A stretch of 64,000 nt of DNA from Gardnerella swidsinskii (GTDB lineage Bacteria; Actinomycetota; Actinomycetes; Actinomycetales; Bifidobacteriaceae). The stretch's first letter is position 1. Every line of letters starts with the position of its first letter. Location: contig NZ_QJVB01000002.1 in the NCBI RefSeq assembly GCF_003397705.1, forward strand, positions 248,001 through 312,000, read 5' to 3'. The notes below the pieces were generated by a model. The model was not told the DNA's origin and did not search any database. It saw only the letters and a program-made list of their open reading frames with translations. The position numbers and the translations under genes were made by a program. Below, in pieces: positions 1 to 8,748 of this stretch.

Positions 1-830
1 TCAGTATAAGGAATAATGCAAGCAATAACGAAAATTGCAAGAATGTAGAAGAGAAGAATACGCCAGAACACTTGCTTTACAGCTTTTGGAATACTCTTTT
101 CAGGAGTTGCAGACTCTCCAGCAGTAATACCAATAAGCTCAGTTCCTTGGAAAGAGAAGCCTGCAATAGCGAACGCACACAACACTGCAGGAACACCGCC
201 TGCAAATGGAGCGTCCTTATGAGTGAAGTTTTGCAAGAATGGCGCTTTGCCGCCAACAATGCCAACAATCGTAAGCGAACCGATAACAAGGAATACGATT
301 ACTGCCAACACTTTAATAATAGAAAGCCAATACTCAGTTTCTCCAAAGCACTTAACTGTAAGCACATTGATAACCAAAATAAGCATAAGAACCGACAGTG
401 AGAAAATCCATATTGGCACTGTTGGGAACCAATATTGCAGAACTATTGCTGCAGTACTAACGTCCACCGCAACCGTAATAGCCCAATTAAACCAATAGTT
501 CCAGCCCATTGCGAAACCTAGTGCAGGATCAATAAAACGTCCAGAATACGATGCAAACGATCCACTAATAGGCATAAATGTTGCCATTTCACCAAGGGAA
601 GTCATAAGGAAGTACACCATAATGCCAATCGCACCATAAGCAAGCAAAGCACCACCAGGACCAGCCATATGGATTGTTGCACCACTAGCAACGAATAAGC
701 CGGTACCAATGCTGCCACCTAAAGCAATCATGGAAATATGTCGGGTTTTTAATCCTCGATGAACATCGTTATTTTGCTGAGTATTCTGCTGAGTATTCTG
801 TGCAGCAGTAGATGATAATGAGCTACTCAT
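1..830 (-). CDS. lysP: Lysine-type amino acid permease (APC family), 3' part missing
   Basis: About 276 codons are visible; the reading frame is open to the left edge, so the C-terminal half lies outside the window. APC permeases are proton-coupled amino acid importers of about 12 membrane helices. After a Ser/Gln/Asn-rich cytoplasmic tail of roughly 25 residues comes the family signature GGSIGTGLFVASG in helix 1, followed by long hydrophobic segments. The ATG at 828-830 has a strong AGGAGG ribosome binding site (835-840). Lysine is assigned as substrate mainly because a lysine riboswitch lies directly upstream; the protein alone shows only a basic or general amino acid permease of the LysP/AroP group. 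Expression should fall when lysine is plentiful. Confidence 0.85.
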   Translation of the reverse strand, partial: MSSSLSSTAAQNTQQNTQQNNDVHRGLKTRHISMIALGGSIGTGLFVASGATIHMAGPGGALLAYGAIGIMVYFLMTSLGEMATFMPISGSFASYSGRFIDPALGFAMGWNYWFNWAITVAVDVSTAAIVLQYWFPTVPIWIFSLSVLMLILVINVLTVKCFGETEYWLSIIKVLAVIVFLVIGSLTIVGIVGGKAPFLQNFTHKDAPFAGGVPAVLCAFAIAGFSFQGTELIGITAGESATPEKSIPKAVKQVFWRILLFYILAIFVIACIIPYT

Positions 831-882
831 TTTTCCTCCTTTCATGACAATCAGAGGCAAAACAAGCAAGCAAAAGCAAGCG

Positions 883-1068
883 TGTCGATAGCTCTCCGCA
901 GCGAATGCCGACTCGCTGCGACAGTCCTTGGTATATTAAGCCAAGTCCCAGCTCACTACTTTTGGGATTATTAAGCAGTAAACTTCGGCGCTCTCCCCTT
1001 TTGTAAGCAATTAACGCTTTCCCTAGCTCATGCTTACTACTCTTGTCGAGCGCGACCTCTGGTCGATG
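883..1068 (-). promoter_or_regulatory. Lysine riboswitch (L box) leader of the permease gene
   Basis: Read on the reverse strand, the leader carries the conserved L-box blocks in the right order: AGAGGTCGCGC, AAGAGTAGTAAGC, GGGGAGAGCGCCGAAG, GAGCTGGGACTTGG, then GGACTGTCGC. Helices visible are GCGCTC/GAGCGC (P2), GTAAGC/GCTTAC, CTTGG/CCAAG (P4) and CGCAGCGA/TCGCTGCG (P5). A TAATAAT -10-like box at 1075-1081 would start transcription at the first base of the element. No terminator with a T-tract separates it from the permease start (830), so control of translation initiation seems more likely than attenuation; that is inference. Confidence 0.9.
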
Positions 1069-1143
1069 GTGTTCATTATTAGTACGACTTGCAGACAAAC
1101 AGTAAAAAATACGGCGTGGCGCATAAAAATTAAAAAATAATAA

Positions 1144-1176
1144 CAAAAAACGCCACCCCAAAAAGAGGTGACGTTT
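1144..1176 (-). terminator. Rho-independent terminator after tRNA-Ala
   Basis: On the reverse strand a hairpin with arms of about 10 bp (ACGTCACCTC against GGGGTGGCGT, one mismatch) is followed directly by TTTTTTG. It sits just past the 3' end of tRNA-Ala and just before the permease promoter. Confidence 0.8.
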
Positions 1177-1184
1177 AAAATTTG

Positions 1185-1257
1185 TGGAGCTAGGGGGATT
1201 CGAACCCCCGACCCCCTCCATGCCATGGAGATGCGCTACCAGCTGCGCCATAGCCCC
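1185..1257 (-). tRNA. tRNA-Ala (anticodon GGC)
   Basis: Reverse strand, 73 nt. The acceptor stem GGGGCTA/TAGCTCC is complete, the D arm carries AGCTGGTAGCGC, the anticodon loop is ATGGCAT with anticodon GGC, and the T arm has GGTTCGAATCC. The discriminator is A73, and CCA is not encoded (the next bases are CAA). Confidence 0.95.
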
Positions 1258-1423
1258 GTTTTTACTTATGCCGTTCAAACGAACCTTTGATAGGTTACAA
1301 CAAATAGCCGTTCTATCCAAATGCGGCGTGTCGAATTCAACTTACAAATTCCAAAAATCCTGCGAATTCTACTAACAATTTAGTCGCCAATTCGGCAAAC
1401 CAATTCAAGAACCAATTCGAAAA

Positions 1424-2500
1424 TTAGTTACCATTGGCACTTCCAGATTGATCACCATTACCAGGAGAAGTTACATTGTTTGAAGAACCAGTAGATCCCG
1501 AAGATCCAGCAGATCCAGCACCTGCATCAGAACTATCAGCACCCGATCCACTATTCCCACTAGCAGCATCACCTGAATTCGTTCCTGAATCATTGTTAGT
1601 ATCACTACCTAAATCATTATCGGAATGACCACCTGTCGAACTATCTGCATTTTCATTGCCATGTTCATCATTTTCATCTTCATTACCATCTTTACTATCA
1701 GAATCATCATGAGATTTCTTATGGTCTTGATTAGTATTCGTATTAAGACGTTGCTTAGGTTGTGGTTGATTTTGCTGTTGCTCATGACTAATTTCTTCAG
1801 GCTTATCAATATTGTCTGTGCCTTTTCCTTGTGTAAACAAAAGAACAGCACCTGCAGTAACAATAACAGCCATAAGAGCACTTATAACAGCAACAACAAT
1901 TGTTGTACGATGATCGTTTCTATTTTGGTAAGATCTAGAAGAGTAACCGTAGTTTTCACTAACAACCTTAGATAACGGCACCGGCTCTGGAATTGTGCCT
2001 TCCGACAGTTCCATGTCTTCTTCATGCTGTTCACGTAATTTCGACAATTCCAAAATACGCGTATTTTCTAATTCTGGATTACGGACTTGCGAACTAACAG
2101 TGCGTCCAAATCTTGCATCTTGAACAGCCATATTTTTGTCATCTGAAGGATCAGTATTACATTGCAACGAATTTGATGAATATTGCATATGAATATCATC
2201 TCCAATTCTTTTAGAATCAACATTCTCTAAACCATTTGAACGCACGCTAGAATCTGACACATTACTAAAATTAGACTGTTCTGTAGAAGTATTCGGATTT
2301 ACTTCCGAAAGTTTACGCGATGAAGCGTGAATAACATTCTGATACAACTGTGATGCTACTGCTGAGACAATAGAACCAATAGCTACGCCAATAACTGAAC
2401 CAGCAATACCAATTTTAGAAGCAAGTAAAAACGAAGTCACTGCAGCGAGCGATCCAGCTAATACTTGCGTAAACGATATGCCTTTGAAGAAATTCTTCAC
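1424..2500 (-). CDS. Hypothetical two-segment membrane protein with low-complexity C-terminus
   Basis: 358 residues with no family I can name. Residues 10-55 are small and hydrophobic with Gly/Ala/Ser spacing resembling a glycine-zipper membrane segment. A charged, Ser/Asn-rich linker follows, then a clear single helix near residues 200-225 (TTIVVAVISALMAVIVTAG). The last 130 residues are a Gln/Asn/Asp/Ser/Gly-rich tail. The layout suggests an envelope protein whose disordered tail is outside the cell, but topology is not proven. The start is a GTG at 2498-2500 preceded by AAGGTG. The gene is alone between tRNA-Ala and the EamA transporter. Confidence 0.7.
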   Translation of the reverse strand: MKNFFKGISFTQVLAGSLAAVTSFLLASKIGIAGSVIGVAIGSIVSAVASQLYQNVIHASSRKLSEVNPNTSTEQSNFSNVSDSSVRSNGLENVDSKRIGDDIHMQYSSNSLQCNTDPSDDKNMAVQDARFGRTVSSQVRNPELENTRILELSKLREQHEEDMELSEGTIPEPVPLSKVVSENYGYSSRSYQNRNDHRTTIVVAVISALMAVIVTAGAVLLFTQGKGTDNIDKPEEISHEQQQNQPQPKQRLNTNTNQDHKKSHDDSDSKDGNEDENDEHGNENADSSTGGHSDNDLGSDTNNDSGTNSGDAASGNSGSGADSSDAGAGSAGSSGSTGSSNNVTSPGNGDQSGSANGN

Positions 2501-2690
2501 TTATGCACCTTAACTATTTATGCGAATATAATGCCAAAATGCATGGCAAATATGCAAATTCCACTACCAACATCATTACAACAATGATGGTATCACCCTA
2601 CGCAAAAATTGCACAGTATTGCCAGAGCATTCTTACAACAAAATCACAAGTCTTATATACATAAAACTTAGCTACACAAAACTGAAATAC

Positions 2691-3698
2691 CTAAGACTTA
2701 GCAACCTCAAAATCTCTATCTTTATAAGAAAGCTCACAATTCGCTTTTTTATCACAATAATGCTCACCTAAGCTTGCAGTAATAATTGCAGCAAATATTA
2801 AAGCAAATCCCACAAAAGCCATATTAGAAACATGCTCATGAAAAAGAACAGTAGAGAATAAAAGCGTGAACAAACTTTCAGTGCACATAATCACAGAAGC
2901 GTTTGCAGTAGAAAGATTCACCAAACTATAGTTTTGCATAATTTGTGCAACTACTGTTACTACTACTGTAAGGTAGAACATATTAGCAAAAATAGAGAAA
3001 TGATCAGCAGCGTTAAAGTTTGGCAAAGGCTCACAAATAAGCGCACCAGCTACAAAAAGTACGCCTGAAACAACAAATTGCCCAAAAGTTAACGTAACTG
3101 GATTATATTTACGAGAATAATACGCAAGGAACGTAAGATTAAAAGCAAAAATTGCAGCACATAATAGAGTAAGAAAATCTCCATAAGACAATGTGAGCAC
3201 AAGCATTCCAGGTTTTAATGCCACAAAACCTACTCCAGCAACGCACATAACTGCAGCTACTAATCCTAAAAGAGTTGGCTTTTTCTTGACGATTAACCAA
3301 GCAGAAAATGGCGTAATTACGCAATATGCTGCTGTCAAAAACGCGCTACGACCTGGATCAATTGAACGTAACCCTTCAGTTTGCAAAATTAAAGTAGCAT
3401 AATACGTAATTCCAGTTAGCAAAGAAGGAACAATAAGCTTTTTTGTAAAAGTTTTACGAAGCGTACCGAAAAAAATAACAGCCATAATTGTGCAAGCTCC
3501 AACCATACGAATGCCCATAAGCCATTGCACAGGAAACACTTCAAGAGCATATTTTGAAGAAACATAGCTGCCACCCCAAATAGCAGCACAAATCAACAAC
3601 ATAATCTGAGCAGTATGAACACTTTTGCCTTGAGGCATGCCCGATTTATCCGAAAGCGGTTCAGCTATAGATTTAGCTGTTTCATATTTCACCTTCAT
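2691..3698 (-). CDS. EamA/DMT family transporter
   Basis: 335 residues with about ten predicted membrane helices in two EamA halves, the usual length for drug/metabolite transporters. The first helix has the family-like ICAAIWGGSYVSSKYAL, and the second half holds the typical ANASVIMCTESLFTLLFSTVLFHE motif. Such proteins export amino acids, nucleosides or other small metabolites; the substrate here cannot be read from sequence. The start ATG (3696-3698) follows GGGGAAAC. It is a single-gene unit, with a small hairpin (TCAAC/GTTGA, 3714-3730) in its leader. Confidence 0.85.
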   Translation of the reverse strand: MKVKYETAKSIAEPLSDKSGMPQGKSVHTAQIMLLICAAIWGGSYVSSKYALEVFPVQWLMGIRMVGACTIMAVIFFGTLRKTFTKKLIVPSLLTGITYYATLILQTEGLRSIDPGRSAFLTAAYCVITPFSAWLIVKKKPTLLGLVAAVMCVAGVGFVALKPGMLVLTLSYGDFLTLLCAAIFAFNLTFLAYYSRKYNPVTLTFGQFVVSGVLFVAGALICEPLPNFNAADHFSIFANMFYLTVVVTVVAQIMQNYSLVNLSTANASVIMCTESLFTLLFSTVLFHEHVSNMAFVGFALIFAAIITASLGEHYCDKKANCELSYKDRDFEVAKS

Positions 3699-4043
3699 AA
3701 TGTTTCCCCTTCAACTATAAAAGTTGATTCTTTAAAATTTTTCTTTTATAAAGCGTTTTAGCTTATAAAATAGACAGAATAGCCGTAAAATCGTGAAAAG
3801 TACAACTTTCTGGCGTTCCTTCGTAAAATTTCCGATATACGCTTCAGAAAACAGTGGCAATCAAGTATTTTGCTGTATAAATTTCGCCCACGAAACTATT
3901 GAAGAATTGGGTGATTTATATCACAACTTACAATTTTTTTACGCTACACACTCGTATACACTTTTAAATCAGCGTAATGTAGCAATGTAGGCTTATAAAT
4001 TGCATACGAAGAAAGTACGCAATCTTGTTAGGAAAGGAATATT
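3699..4043. other. Intergenic region between divergent genes
   Basis: 345 bases separating the EamA gene (reverse) from the PPOX gene (forward). It must hold both promoters. It is AT-rich, contains the 3714-3730 hairpin and a ribosome binding site AGGAAAGG before 4044. A 65-codon open frame at 3793-3990 has no ribosome binding site or recognisable protein, and I do not call it a gene. Confidence 0.5.
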
Positions 4044-4448
4044 ATGGCAACTCTTAGCGCAGATATGAAAGAATTTATTGCGAATAATTTGGCTTGGATT
4101 GCAACAGTAAGCAAAGATGGCGAGCTTGATTTGGGACCAAAAATGTCTATGTTCGTACTCGACGACAACCACCTTGCCTACCACGAACGCACTGCAGGTC
4201 AGCATTATAAGAACTTGCAAGACGGCAGCCAGCTGGTTGTAGCAGTTGCTAATTTGGCAGAAAAGAAAGGCTATCGCTTCCGCGGAACCGTCACCCTTCA
4301 CACTGATGACGCGATTTACGAAGAACAGGTACGTGTGGCTGAAGAAAAAGGTACGAAGAAGCCGGCTGCAGTTCCAGTTATGGAAATCACTGAGATTCAG
4401 GACTTGACTTCTGGAGCTACTGCCGGCAAAACTATTGCAAAAGATTAA
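4044..4448 (+). CDS. Pyridoxamine 5'-phosphate oxidase-fold flavoprotein
   Basis: 134 residues forming one split-barrel FMN-binding domain. The N-terminal pattern (AWIATVSKDGELDLGPKMSM) is the classic opening of small PPOX-family proteins, where the strand after 'DGxP' contacts flavin phosphate; YRFRGTVTL in the middle is also typical. Members are FMN- or F420-dependent reductases or stress proteins; this one lacks a C-terminal PNPOx domain, so vitamin B6 oxidase activity is not implied. The start is supported by AGGAAAGGAATATT before the ATG. It is monocistronic, ended by a hairpin at 4506-4550. Confidence 0.85.
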   Translation: MATLSADMKEFIANNLAWIATVSKDGELDLGPKMSMFVLDDNHLAYHERTAGQHYKNLQDGSQLVVAVANLAEKKGYRFRGTVTLHTDDAIYEEQVRVAEEKGTKKPAAVPVMEITEIQDLTSGATAGKTIAKD

Positions 4449-4505
4449 TTTATAGCTGCACAAAACGCCGAATTAGTACGTCTATAGTAGGCGTCATACA
4501 ATATC

Positions 4506-4550
4506 GAGTGGCGTTCGTCCTCAACGGCGAAGATGAACACCACTCAATTC
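4506..4550. terminator. Terminator hairpin between convergent genes
   Basis: Arms GAGTGGCGTTCGTC (4506-4519) and GATGAACACCACTC (4532-4545) pair with a mismatch and wobbles, followed on the forward strand by AATTCTTTT. It lies between the forward PPOX gene and the end of the reverse DUF3021 gene and may serve the forward gene. Confidence 0.6.
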
Positions 4551-4579
4551 TTTTACTTGATTATTTGGTTGTCACTAAT

Positions 4580-5029
4580 TTACTTGCTTTCTTTACGCAA
4601 TGCTTGCAGTCTAGCGTTCATTTCTTTCGCTTTCTTCTTCTCGAAGTAATAAATTATTGCAGCAATCGCAATCGGGAAAATAACAGTGAACGCAATCCAT
4701 CCGCAAATCACAGCTGGCTCATCTTTGAACGAAATCCACCCAACAATCACCGATACAATAAATTGAATAGCAATTGGTGGTACTAGTGCAAAAACGAACT
4801 TTGCAAGATTTGACATACGCTCATTCGACCAAAAAATAGCGAATACTCCATAGCTTATGCCTATAACAAACGTTGCTACAGCATAAGATGCAATTCTGTT
4901 TCCAACCGCAGTATTTGCTAACAAGCTCGACACAAAACTGATTGCAGTAAAAATAGTGCACCCTATGCCAATGCCATTAACAATGTTTTTTACCATTGTT
5001 TTACCAAAAGTTGTAACTTGCTTTTCCAT
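4580..5029 (-). CDS. DUF3021 family membrane protein
   Basis: 149 residues with four hydrophobic segments (about residues 15-35, 47-67, 80-100, 108-130) and a basic, coiled C-terminus (KKKAKEMNARLQALRKESK). Four-helix DUF3021 proteins are typically encoded immediately downstream of a LytTR-domain regulator, and that is exactly the arrangement here (LytTR gene at 5120-5629, 90 bases upstream). The pair is thought to form a membrane-linked autoregulatory unit; the signal is unknown. The start ATG is preceded by AAAGGAAACGATTATT. Confidence 0.8.
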   Translation of the reverse strand: MEKQVTTFGKTMVKNIVNGIGIGCTIFTAISFVSSLLANTAVGNRIASYAVATFVIGISYGVFAIFWSNERMSNLAKFVFALVPPIAIQFIVSVIVGWISFKDEPAVICGWIAFTVIFPIAIAAIIYYFEKKKAKEMNARLQALRKESK

Positions 5030-5119
5030 AATAATCGTTTCCTTTTTAAGTATTAAAATCTTGTATTAAAAAATTAGTATTAAAAATTTTGATAGTTTTA
5101 TATTCAACTACGCTTAAAA

Positions 5120-5629
5120 CTACATTCCTAAGCGCTTTTTGAACCCTGCTAAGCATCTGCGACTAATCCACTCAACGCTTCCGTCGTCCATTTTTACGCT
5201 CATACTTCCGCCGAATCCTGGATCGACTCGAACAATGCGATTCAAGTTCACGATTGCGGATTTAGATATGCGCACAAACGACGCGAATTGCGGATTGTCG
5301 AAATCCATTAGGCGCTTGTAAGAAACGCACTCACCTTTATCACTGTGAATGATTACGCGCGAATTTTCAACGCAAATCATAATCACATCCGGCTCGTGCA
5401 TAACAATAATCGAATCGTTAATATAACCGTATATGAATGGATTATTATTGCTTAATTTATCTGAAGTATTAATTTCAGTATTATTTTCAGCACTTCTTAC
5501 ATTTGCATCATTTGAGTCAATGCTTTGTAACTGAGCGATAATGCGCTTAAGCTCATCGTCAATATTGTGAATTGACAACTGAACTGACTGCTCTTCCTCA
5601 GGCGGAACAATAGCAATAGTTACTTTCAT
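5120..5629 (-). CDS. LytTR DNA-binding domain regulator
   Basis: 169 residues. The C-terminal 95 residues form a LytTR domain: the beta-strand block VIMICVENSRVIIHSDKGE is followed by FVRISKSAIVNLNRIVRVDPGF and the closing SRRCLAGFKKRLGM. There is no response-regulator receiver domain; the N-terminal 70 residues are a short helical, Asn/Ser-rich region, so it is the stand-alone LytTR type rather than an AgrA-like protein. I start it at the ATG at 5627-5629 (AGGAGGCTTG before it); a TTG codon lies just upstream in frame. It is probably co-transcribed with the DUF3021 gene downstream. Confidence 0.85.
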   Translation of the reverse strand: MKVTIAIVPPEEEQSVQLSIHNIDDELKRIIAQLQSIDSNDANVRSAENNTEINTSDKLSNNNPFIYGYINDSIIVMHEPDVIMICVENSRVIIHSDKGECVSYKRLMDFDNPQFASFVRISKSAIVNLNRIVRVDPGFGGSMSVKMDDGSVEWISRRCLAGFKKRLGM

Positions 5630-5778
5630 CAAGCCTCCTTTCCGTGCACTACTGTTAGCGTTTGTTAGCTTTTTGTTTTGTAATTTTGACTATACGGCAC
5701 TGTAAATAGTCTGTCTTTACAAAATCGCTAAACGGTAGCTTTCGGTAATTAAGCGGTAAAAAGGAGATATTACGCAGA

Positions 5779-6597
5779 TTAAGCCGCCCCCCAAATGCGA
5801 ATAAGACGCTGGCTTGTAGGGTCAGCTGCAGGACCTTGATCATAAGCATCCAAACGCCAATGAATCGAACCATCCGCGTTAAGACTTGGAATTAAGCGCG
5901 CCCAGCGGCCATTTCCCATGCCACCAATCGTTTTGTAAGAAGGATCTACTTTATCTAATCCAAGCAGCTTATGAACAGTTTGCGAAAGGCAAGAGCCATG
6001 CGAAAACACTAGCAAATCGCGGTCTGCGCCAGTTTTGCGAGTCCAATCTTCTACTGCAGTAGCAGCGCGCTCTCCTACTTCCTGCTTAGCTTCAGCACCA
6101 TGACGAAGCTCCCCGCCTTTACCTTCGACCCAAGCTTTGAAATCTTCCGGCCACTGTTCGCTAATCTGCTGGCGATTCAAACCTTCCCACTCGCCAAAGA
6201 AACGCTCGCGCACACCATTTTCAACTTGCACATGAAGCCCAATCTTATCTGCAAAAGCATGAGCTGTCTGCTGCGCGCGAATAAGCGGAGAAGCAATCGC
6301 CACAAAACTCGCGTCCGCTTCTTCCGCTGTAATGCGCACATGCTCAGCGCTGTTCGGATCCTTTGGATCTTCTAAGTCAGAAGCACCAAAAAGCACGCGC
6401 AAAGCTTTTCCAGAGCGAGTTACCTGATCCATTCCAGACTCATCCAAAGCAATATCAATCATGCCTTGCAAACGGAACTGTGCATTATACGGAGTTTGAC
6501 CGTGGCGAATAAGCATAACAGAACGAGCAATTCCTTCATGCGCACTATTAATGGAATTATTTACGTTACTCGCAACATTTTCTACGAAATCAACCAT
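5779..6597 (-). CDS. Histidine phosphatase family protein (phosphoglycerate mutase-like)
   Basis: 272 residues. The catalytic motif RHGQTPYN near residues 31-38 holds the phospho-accepting histidine; VAIASPLIRAQQTAH and FSHGS (second active-site histidine, about residue 200) complete the pocket. The insert SDLEDPKDPNSAEHV after residue 70 is specific. These acid-phosphatase-fold enzymes dephosphorylate small phosphomonoesters, and the real substrate is unknown. It is the last gene of a reverse-strand set glmU-rsfS-phosphatase, 24 bases from rsfS. In many actinobacteria a phosphatase of this type follows rsfS, which supports the operon. Confidence 0.88.
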   Translation of the reverse strand: MVDFVENVASNVNNSINSAHEGIARSVMLIRHGQTPYNAQFRLQGMIDIALDESGMDQVTRSGKALRVLFGASDLEDPKDPNSAEHVRITAEEADASFVAIASPLIRAQQTAHAFADKIGLHVQVENGVRERFFGEWEGLNRQQISEQWPEDFKAWVEGKGGELRHGAEAKQEVGERAATAVEDWTRKTGADRDLLVFSHGSCLSQTVHKLLGLDKVDPSYKTIGGMGNGRWARLIPSLNADGSIHWRLDAYDQGPAADPTSQRLIRIWGAA

Positions 6598-6621
6598 GGT
6601 TTGTACCGTACTTTCTTCTTA

Positions 6622-7026
6622 TTATTCAGTTTTGCTAGAATCTTCAGTTTCGCTAGCATGCTCTGGCAGCTGCAAATCGATTGCCGGGCAATCATTCCAC
6701 AGGCGTTCCAAGCGGTAGAATGCTCGTGCTTCCTCATGCATTACATGAACTACAAAATCGCCAAAATCAAGCAAAATCCACTGTGCTAATTCCAAGCCTT
6801 CACGAGATAAAGCCTTGCGTTTGTTGTCTTTCAAGTACAAGTCTTTTTCGATTTCTTCTGCAACAGCCAATACTTGACGCTCGTTTGAAGCAGAAACAAC
6901 TAACATAGCATCCGTAATACCAAGCAAATCGCTTACATCAAAAGCCTGCTCGTTCGTTGCTTTCAAACGGTCTGCAGCAGCGGCAGCAATACGAATTGCA
7001 CTAATTGAGCTTTCTAAAGCTGTCAT
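6622..7026 (-). CDS. rsfS: Ribosomal silencing factor RsfS
   Basis: 134 residues, the standard length. RsfS (Iojap/YbeB) binds protein L14 on the large ribosomal subunit and blocks subunit joining when nutrients fall. Family hallmarks visible are FDVSDLLGITDAMLVVSASNERQ, then LSREGLELAQWILLDFGDFVVHVM and FYRLERLWND. The start follows AAGGAGTAGTAACGTT. It lies between glmU (37 bases upstream) and the histidine phosphatase, consistent with one transcript. Confidence 0.95.
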   Translation of the reverse strand: MTALESSISAIRIAAAAADRLKATNEQAFDVSDLLGITDAMLVVSASNERQVLAVAEEIEKDLYLKDNKRKALSREGLELAQWILLDFGDFVVHVMHEEARAFYRLERLWNDCPAIDLQLPEHASETEDSSKTE

Positions 7027-7062
7027 AACGTTACTACTCCTTAATTCTCCAACAAACGCTTT

Positions 7063-8472
7063 TTAGCGTTCCCAAGCTGGCTTCCAATTTTCGACTACAT
7101 GCTGAGTATTTTCAGAGTACACCATAGAATCAGCCGGAACATCGTGACGTACCACCGATCCAGCGCCGGTAGTAACATCATCTCCCACAGTAACCGGTGC
7201 TACAAACAGGTTTCCTGCACCAACGTGAGCACCAGAACCAATCGTAGTATGATTCTTATGCACTCCGTCATAATTTGCAGTAATCGTACCGCCACCAATA
7301 TTCGTATGCTCACCCAAATCAGCATCGCCAATATAGCTTAAATGAGGTACTTTAGTGCCATTTCCAATATGAGCTTTCTTCATTTCTACGAAAGCTCCTG
7401 CTTTACTTTCCTCACCAAGTACGTTTCCTGCACGCAAATACGTCCAAGGACCAATGTTTGCAGCCCTACAAATATGCGATTCCTGTACACGCGAACGTTC
7501 AACCACAACATCCTCATCAATTTGCGCATCAATAAGAGTCGTGTAAGGGCCAACTACAGCACCACTTGCAACCGTAGTACGACCTTGAAGGAAGCACCCA
7601 GGAAGCACAGTAACATCTTGTGCGAGCGTAACACTATCTTCAATCCAAGTAGTATCAGGGTCAAGAATAGTTACACCTTCAAGCATCCATTTTTCGCACA
7701 CGCGCTTATTATGTGCTTTTGCGAGCGCAGCTAATTGCACACGATTATTTACGCCCTCTACAGTAAGCGGATCTGGAGCAGACATTGCACCAACATGACC
7801 AAACTTTCGGGCATGTTCCAAAGCATCAGTCAAATAGAACTCACCTTGGGCATTTTGAGAGTTAAGATCTGCAATTGCGTCACATAATACAGTCGCATCG
7901 AATACATATACAGAAGTGTTCACTTCATGAATAGCAAGCTCTCCAGCATTTGCATCCTTATGCTCAACAATACGCAAAACGTCACCGTTTGCTTCGCGCA
8001 CAATACGACCGTATCCAGTTGCATCGTCTAATACTGCTGTAAGAACTGTTGCCACATTGTTATTATTATTGTGAAAATCAACTAAAGACTGCAAAGTTTG
8101 CGTATCAAGTAGCGGCATATCGCTTGCGGCAATCAGCACAGCTCCTTTTAATGCTTCACCAGTTTCGTTTTTAGCAATTTCGTTAAGATCTTTAATAGCA
8201 CATTGCACTGCTCTGCCGGTTCCAGGAGTTTCGTCCTGATTTACAATATGCACATTTTCGTTATAGCTAATAGCAGCAGCAGCTACGCGTTCAGCTTGAG
8301 CATGCACAACTACAGCTAGTTTTTTAGGATTTACGCCATTCATGGCATCCATAACACGATTGAGAAATGTTTTACCAGCAAATGGATGTAGTACTTTCGG
8401 AGTTTCTGAACGCATACGCGTCCCATCGCCTGCTGCCAAAATTATTGCCGCAGTTACATCATGCTTTTCCAC
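7063..8472 (-). CDS. glmU: Bifunctional UDP-GlcNAc pyrophosphorylase / GlcN-1-P acetyltransferase
   Basis: 469 residues, full length. GlmU makes UDP-N-acetylglucosamine for peptidoglycan in the cytoplasm. The uridylyltransferase domain opens with ILAAGDGTRMRSETPKVLHP (sugar-nucleotide signature and Lys), and the left-handed beta-helix acetyltransferase domain (from about residue 250) shows hexapeptide repeats ending with HVGAGNLFVAPVTVGDDVTTGAGSVV. The start is a GTG at 8470-8472 behind AAGGAGCGTATGC. It is the first gene of glmU-rsfS-phosphatase. tRNA-Gln and its terminator lie upstream. Confidence 0.95.
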   Translation of the reverse strand: MEKHDVTAAIILAAGDGTRMRSETPKVLHPFAGKTFLNRVMDAMNGVNPKKLAVVVHAQAERVAAAAISYNENVHIVNQDETPGTGRAVQCAIKDLNEIAKNETGEALKGAVLIAASDMPLLDTQTLQSLVDFHNNNNNVATVLTAVLDDATGYGRIVREANGDVLRIVEHKDANAGELAIHEVNTSVYVFDATVLCDAIADLNSQNAQGEFYLTDALEHARKFGHVGAMSAPDPLTVEGVNNRVQLAALAKAHNKRVCEKWMLEGVTILDPDTTWIEDSVTLAQDVTVLPGCFLQGRTTVASGAVVGPYTTLIDAQIDEDVVVERSRVQESHICRAANIGPWTYLRAGNVLGEESKAGAFVEMKKAHIGNGTKVPHLSYIGDADLGEHTNIGGGTITANYDGVHKNHTTIGSGAHVGAGNLFVAPVTVGDDVTTGAGSVVRHDVPADSMVYSENTQHVVENWKPAWER

Positions 8473-8544
8473 GCATACGCTCCTTATACTATTTTAATAA
8501 ATTTCGCTGTATGTAATTCTATTACTTATTAGCAGCGTTCAAAA

Positions 8545-8577
8545 CAAAAAACGCCACTCGATTCAACGAGTAGCGCT
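8545..8577 (-). terminator. Rho-independent terminator after tRNA-Gln
   Basis: On the reverse strand arms AGCGCTACTCG and CGAGTGGCGT pair around a short loop and are followed by TTTTTTG. It directly follows tRNA-Gln and precedes the glmU promoter region. Confidence 0.85.
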
Positions 8578-8586
8578 TCAAGTAAG

Positions 8587-8657
8587 CTCCCTCACCTGGA
8601 TTCGAACCAAGACAAAGGGTTCCAAAGACCCGTGTGCTGCCATTACACCATGAGGGA
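8587..8657 (-). tRNA. tRNA-Gln (anticodon TTG)
   Basis: Reverse strand, 71 nt. The acceptor TCCCTCA/TGAGGGA is perfect with discriminator G73. The D arm holds TGTAATGGCAGCA, the anticodon loop is CTTTGGA (anticodon TTG), and the T arm is CTTGG/CCAGG around TTCGAAT. CCA is not encoded. Confidence 0.95.
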
Positions 8658-8748
8658 ACGGCGGAAAAACCGCCAAGTCACTATTATGCCATAATATCGA
8701 AAAACGTCAAATTGGCGTGCCGAAAAGCAAACCGTACGAAATCAATAC

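Noticed and set aside
823..1320. 165-codon reverse open frame over the lysine leader and tRNA-Ala
   Set aside because: It runs through a tRNA gene and a riboswitch and has no ribosome binding site or protein similarity that I recognise.
3793..3990. 65-codon forward open frame
   Set aside because: No ribosome binding site and no recognisable domain; it lies in a divergent promoter region.
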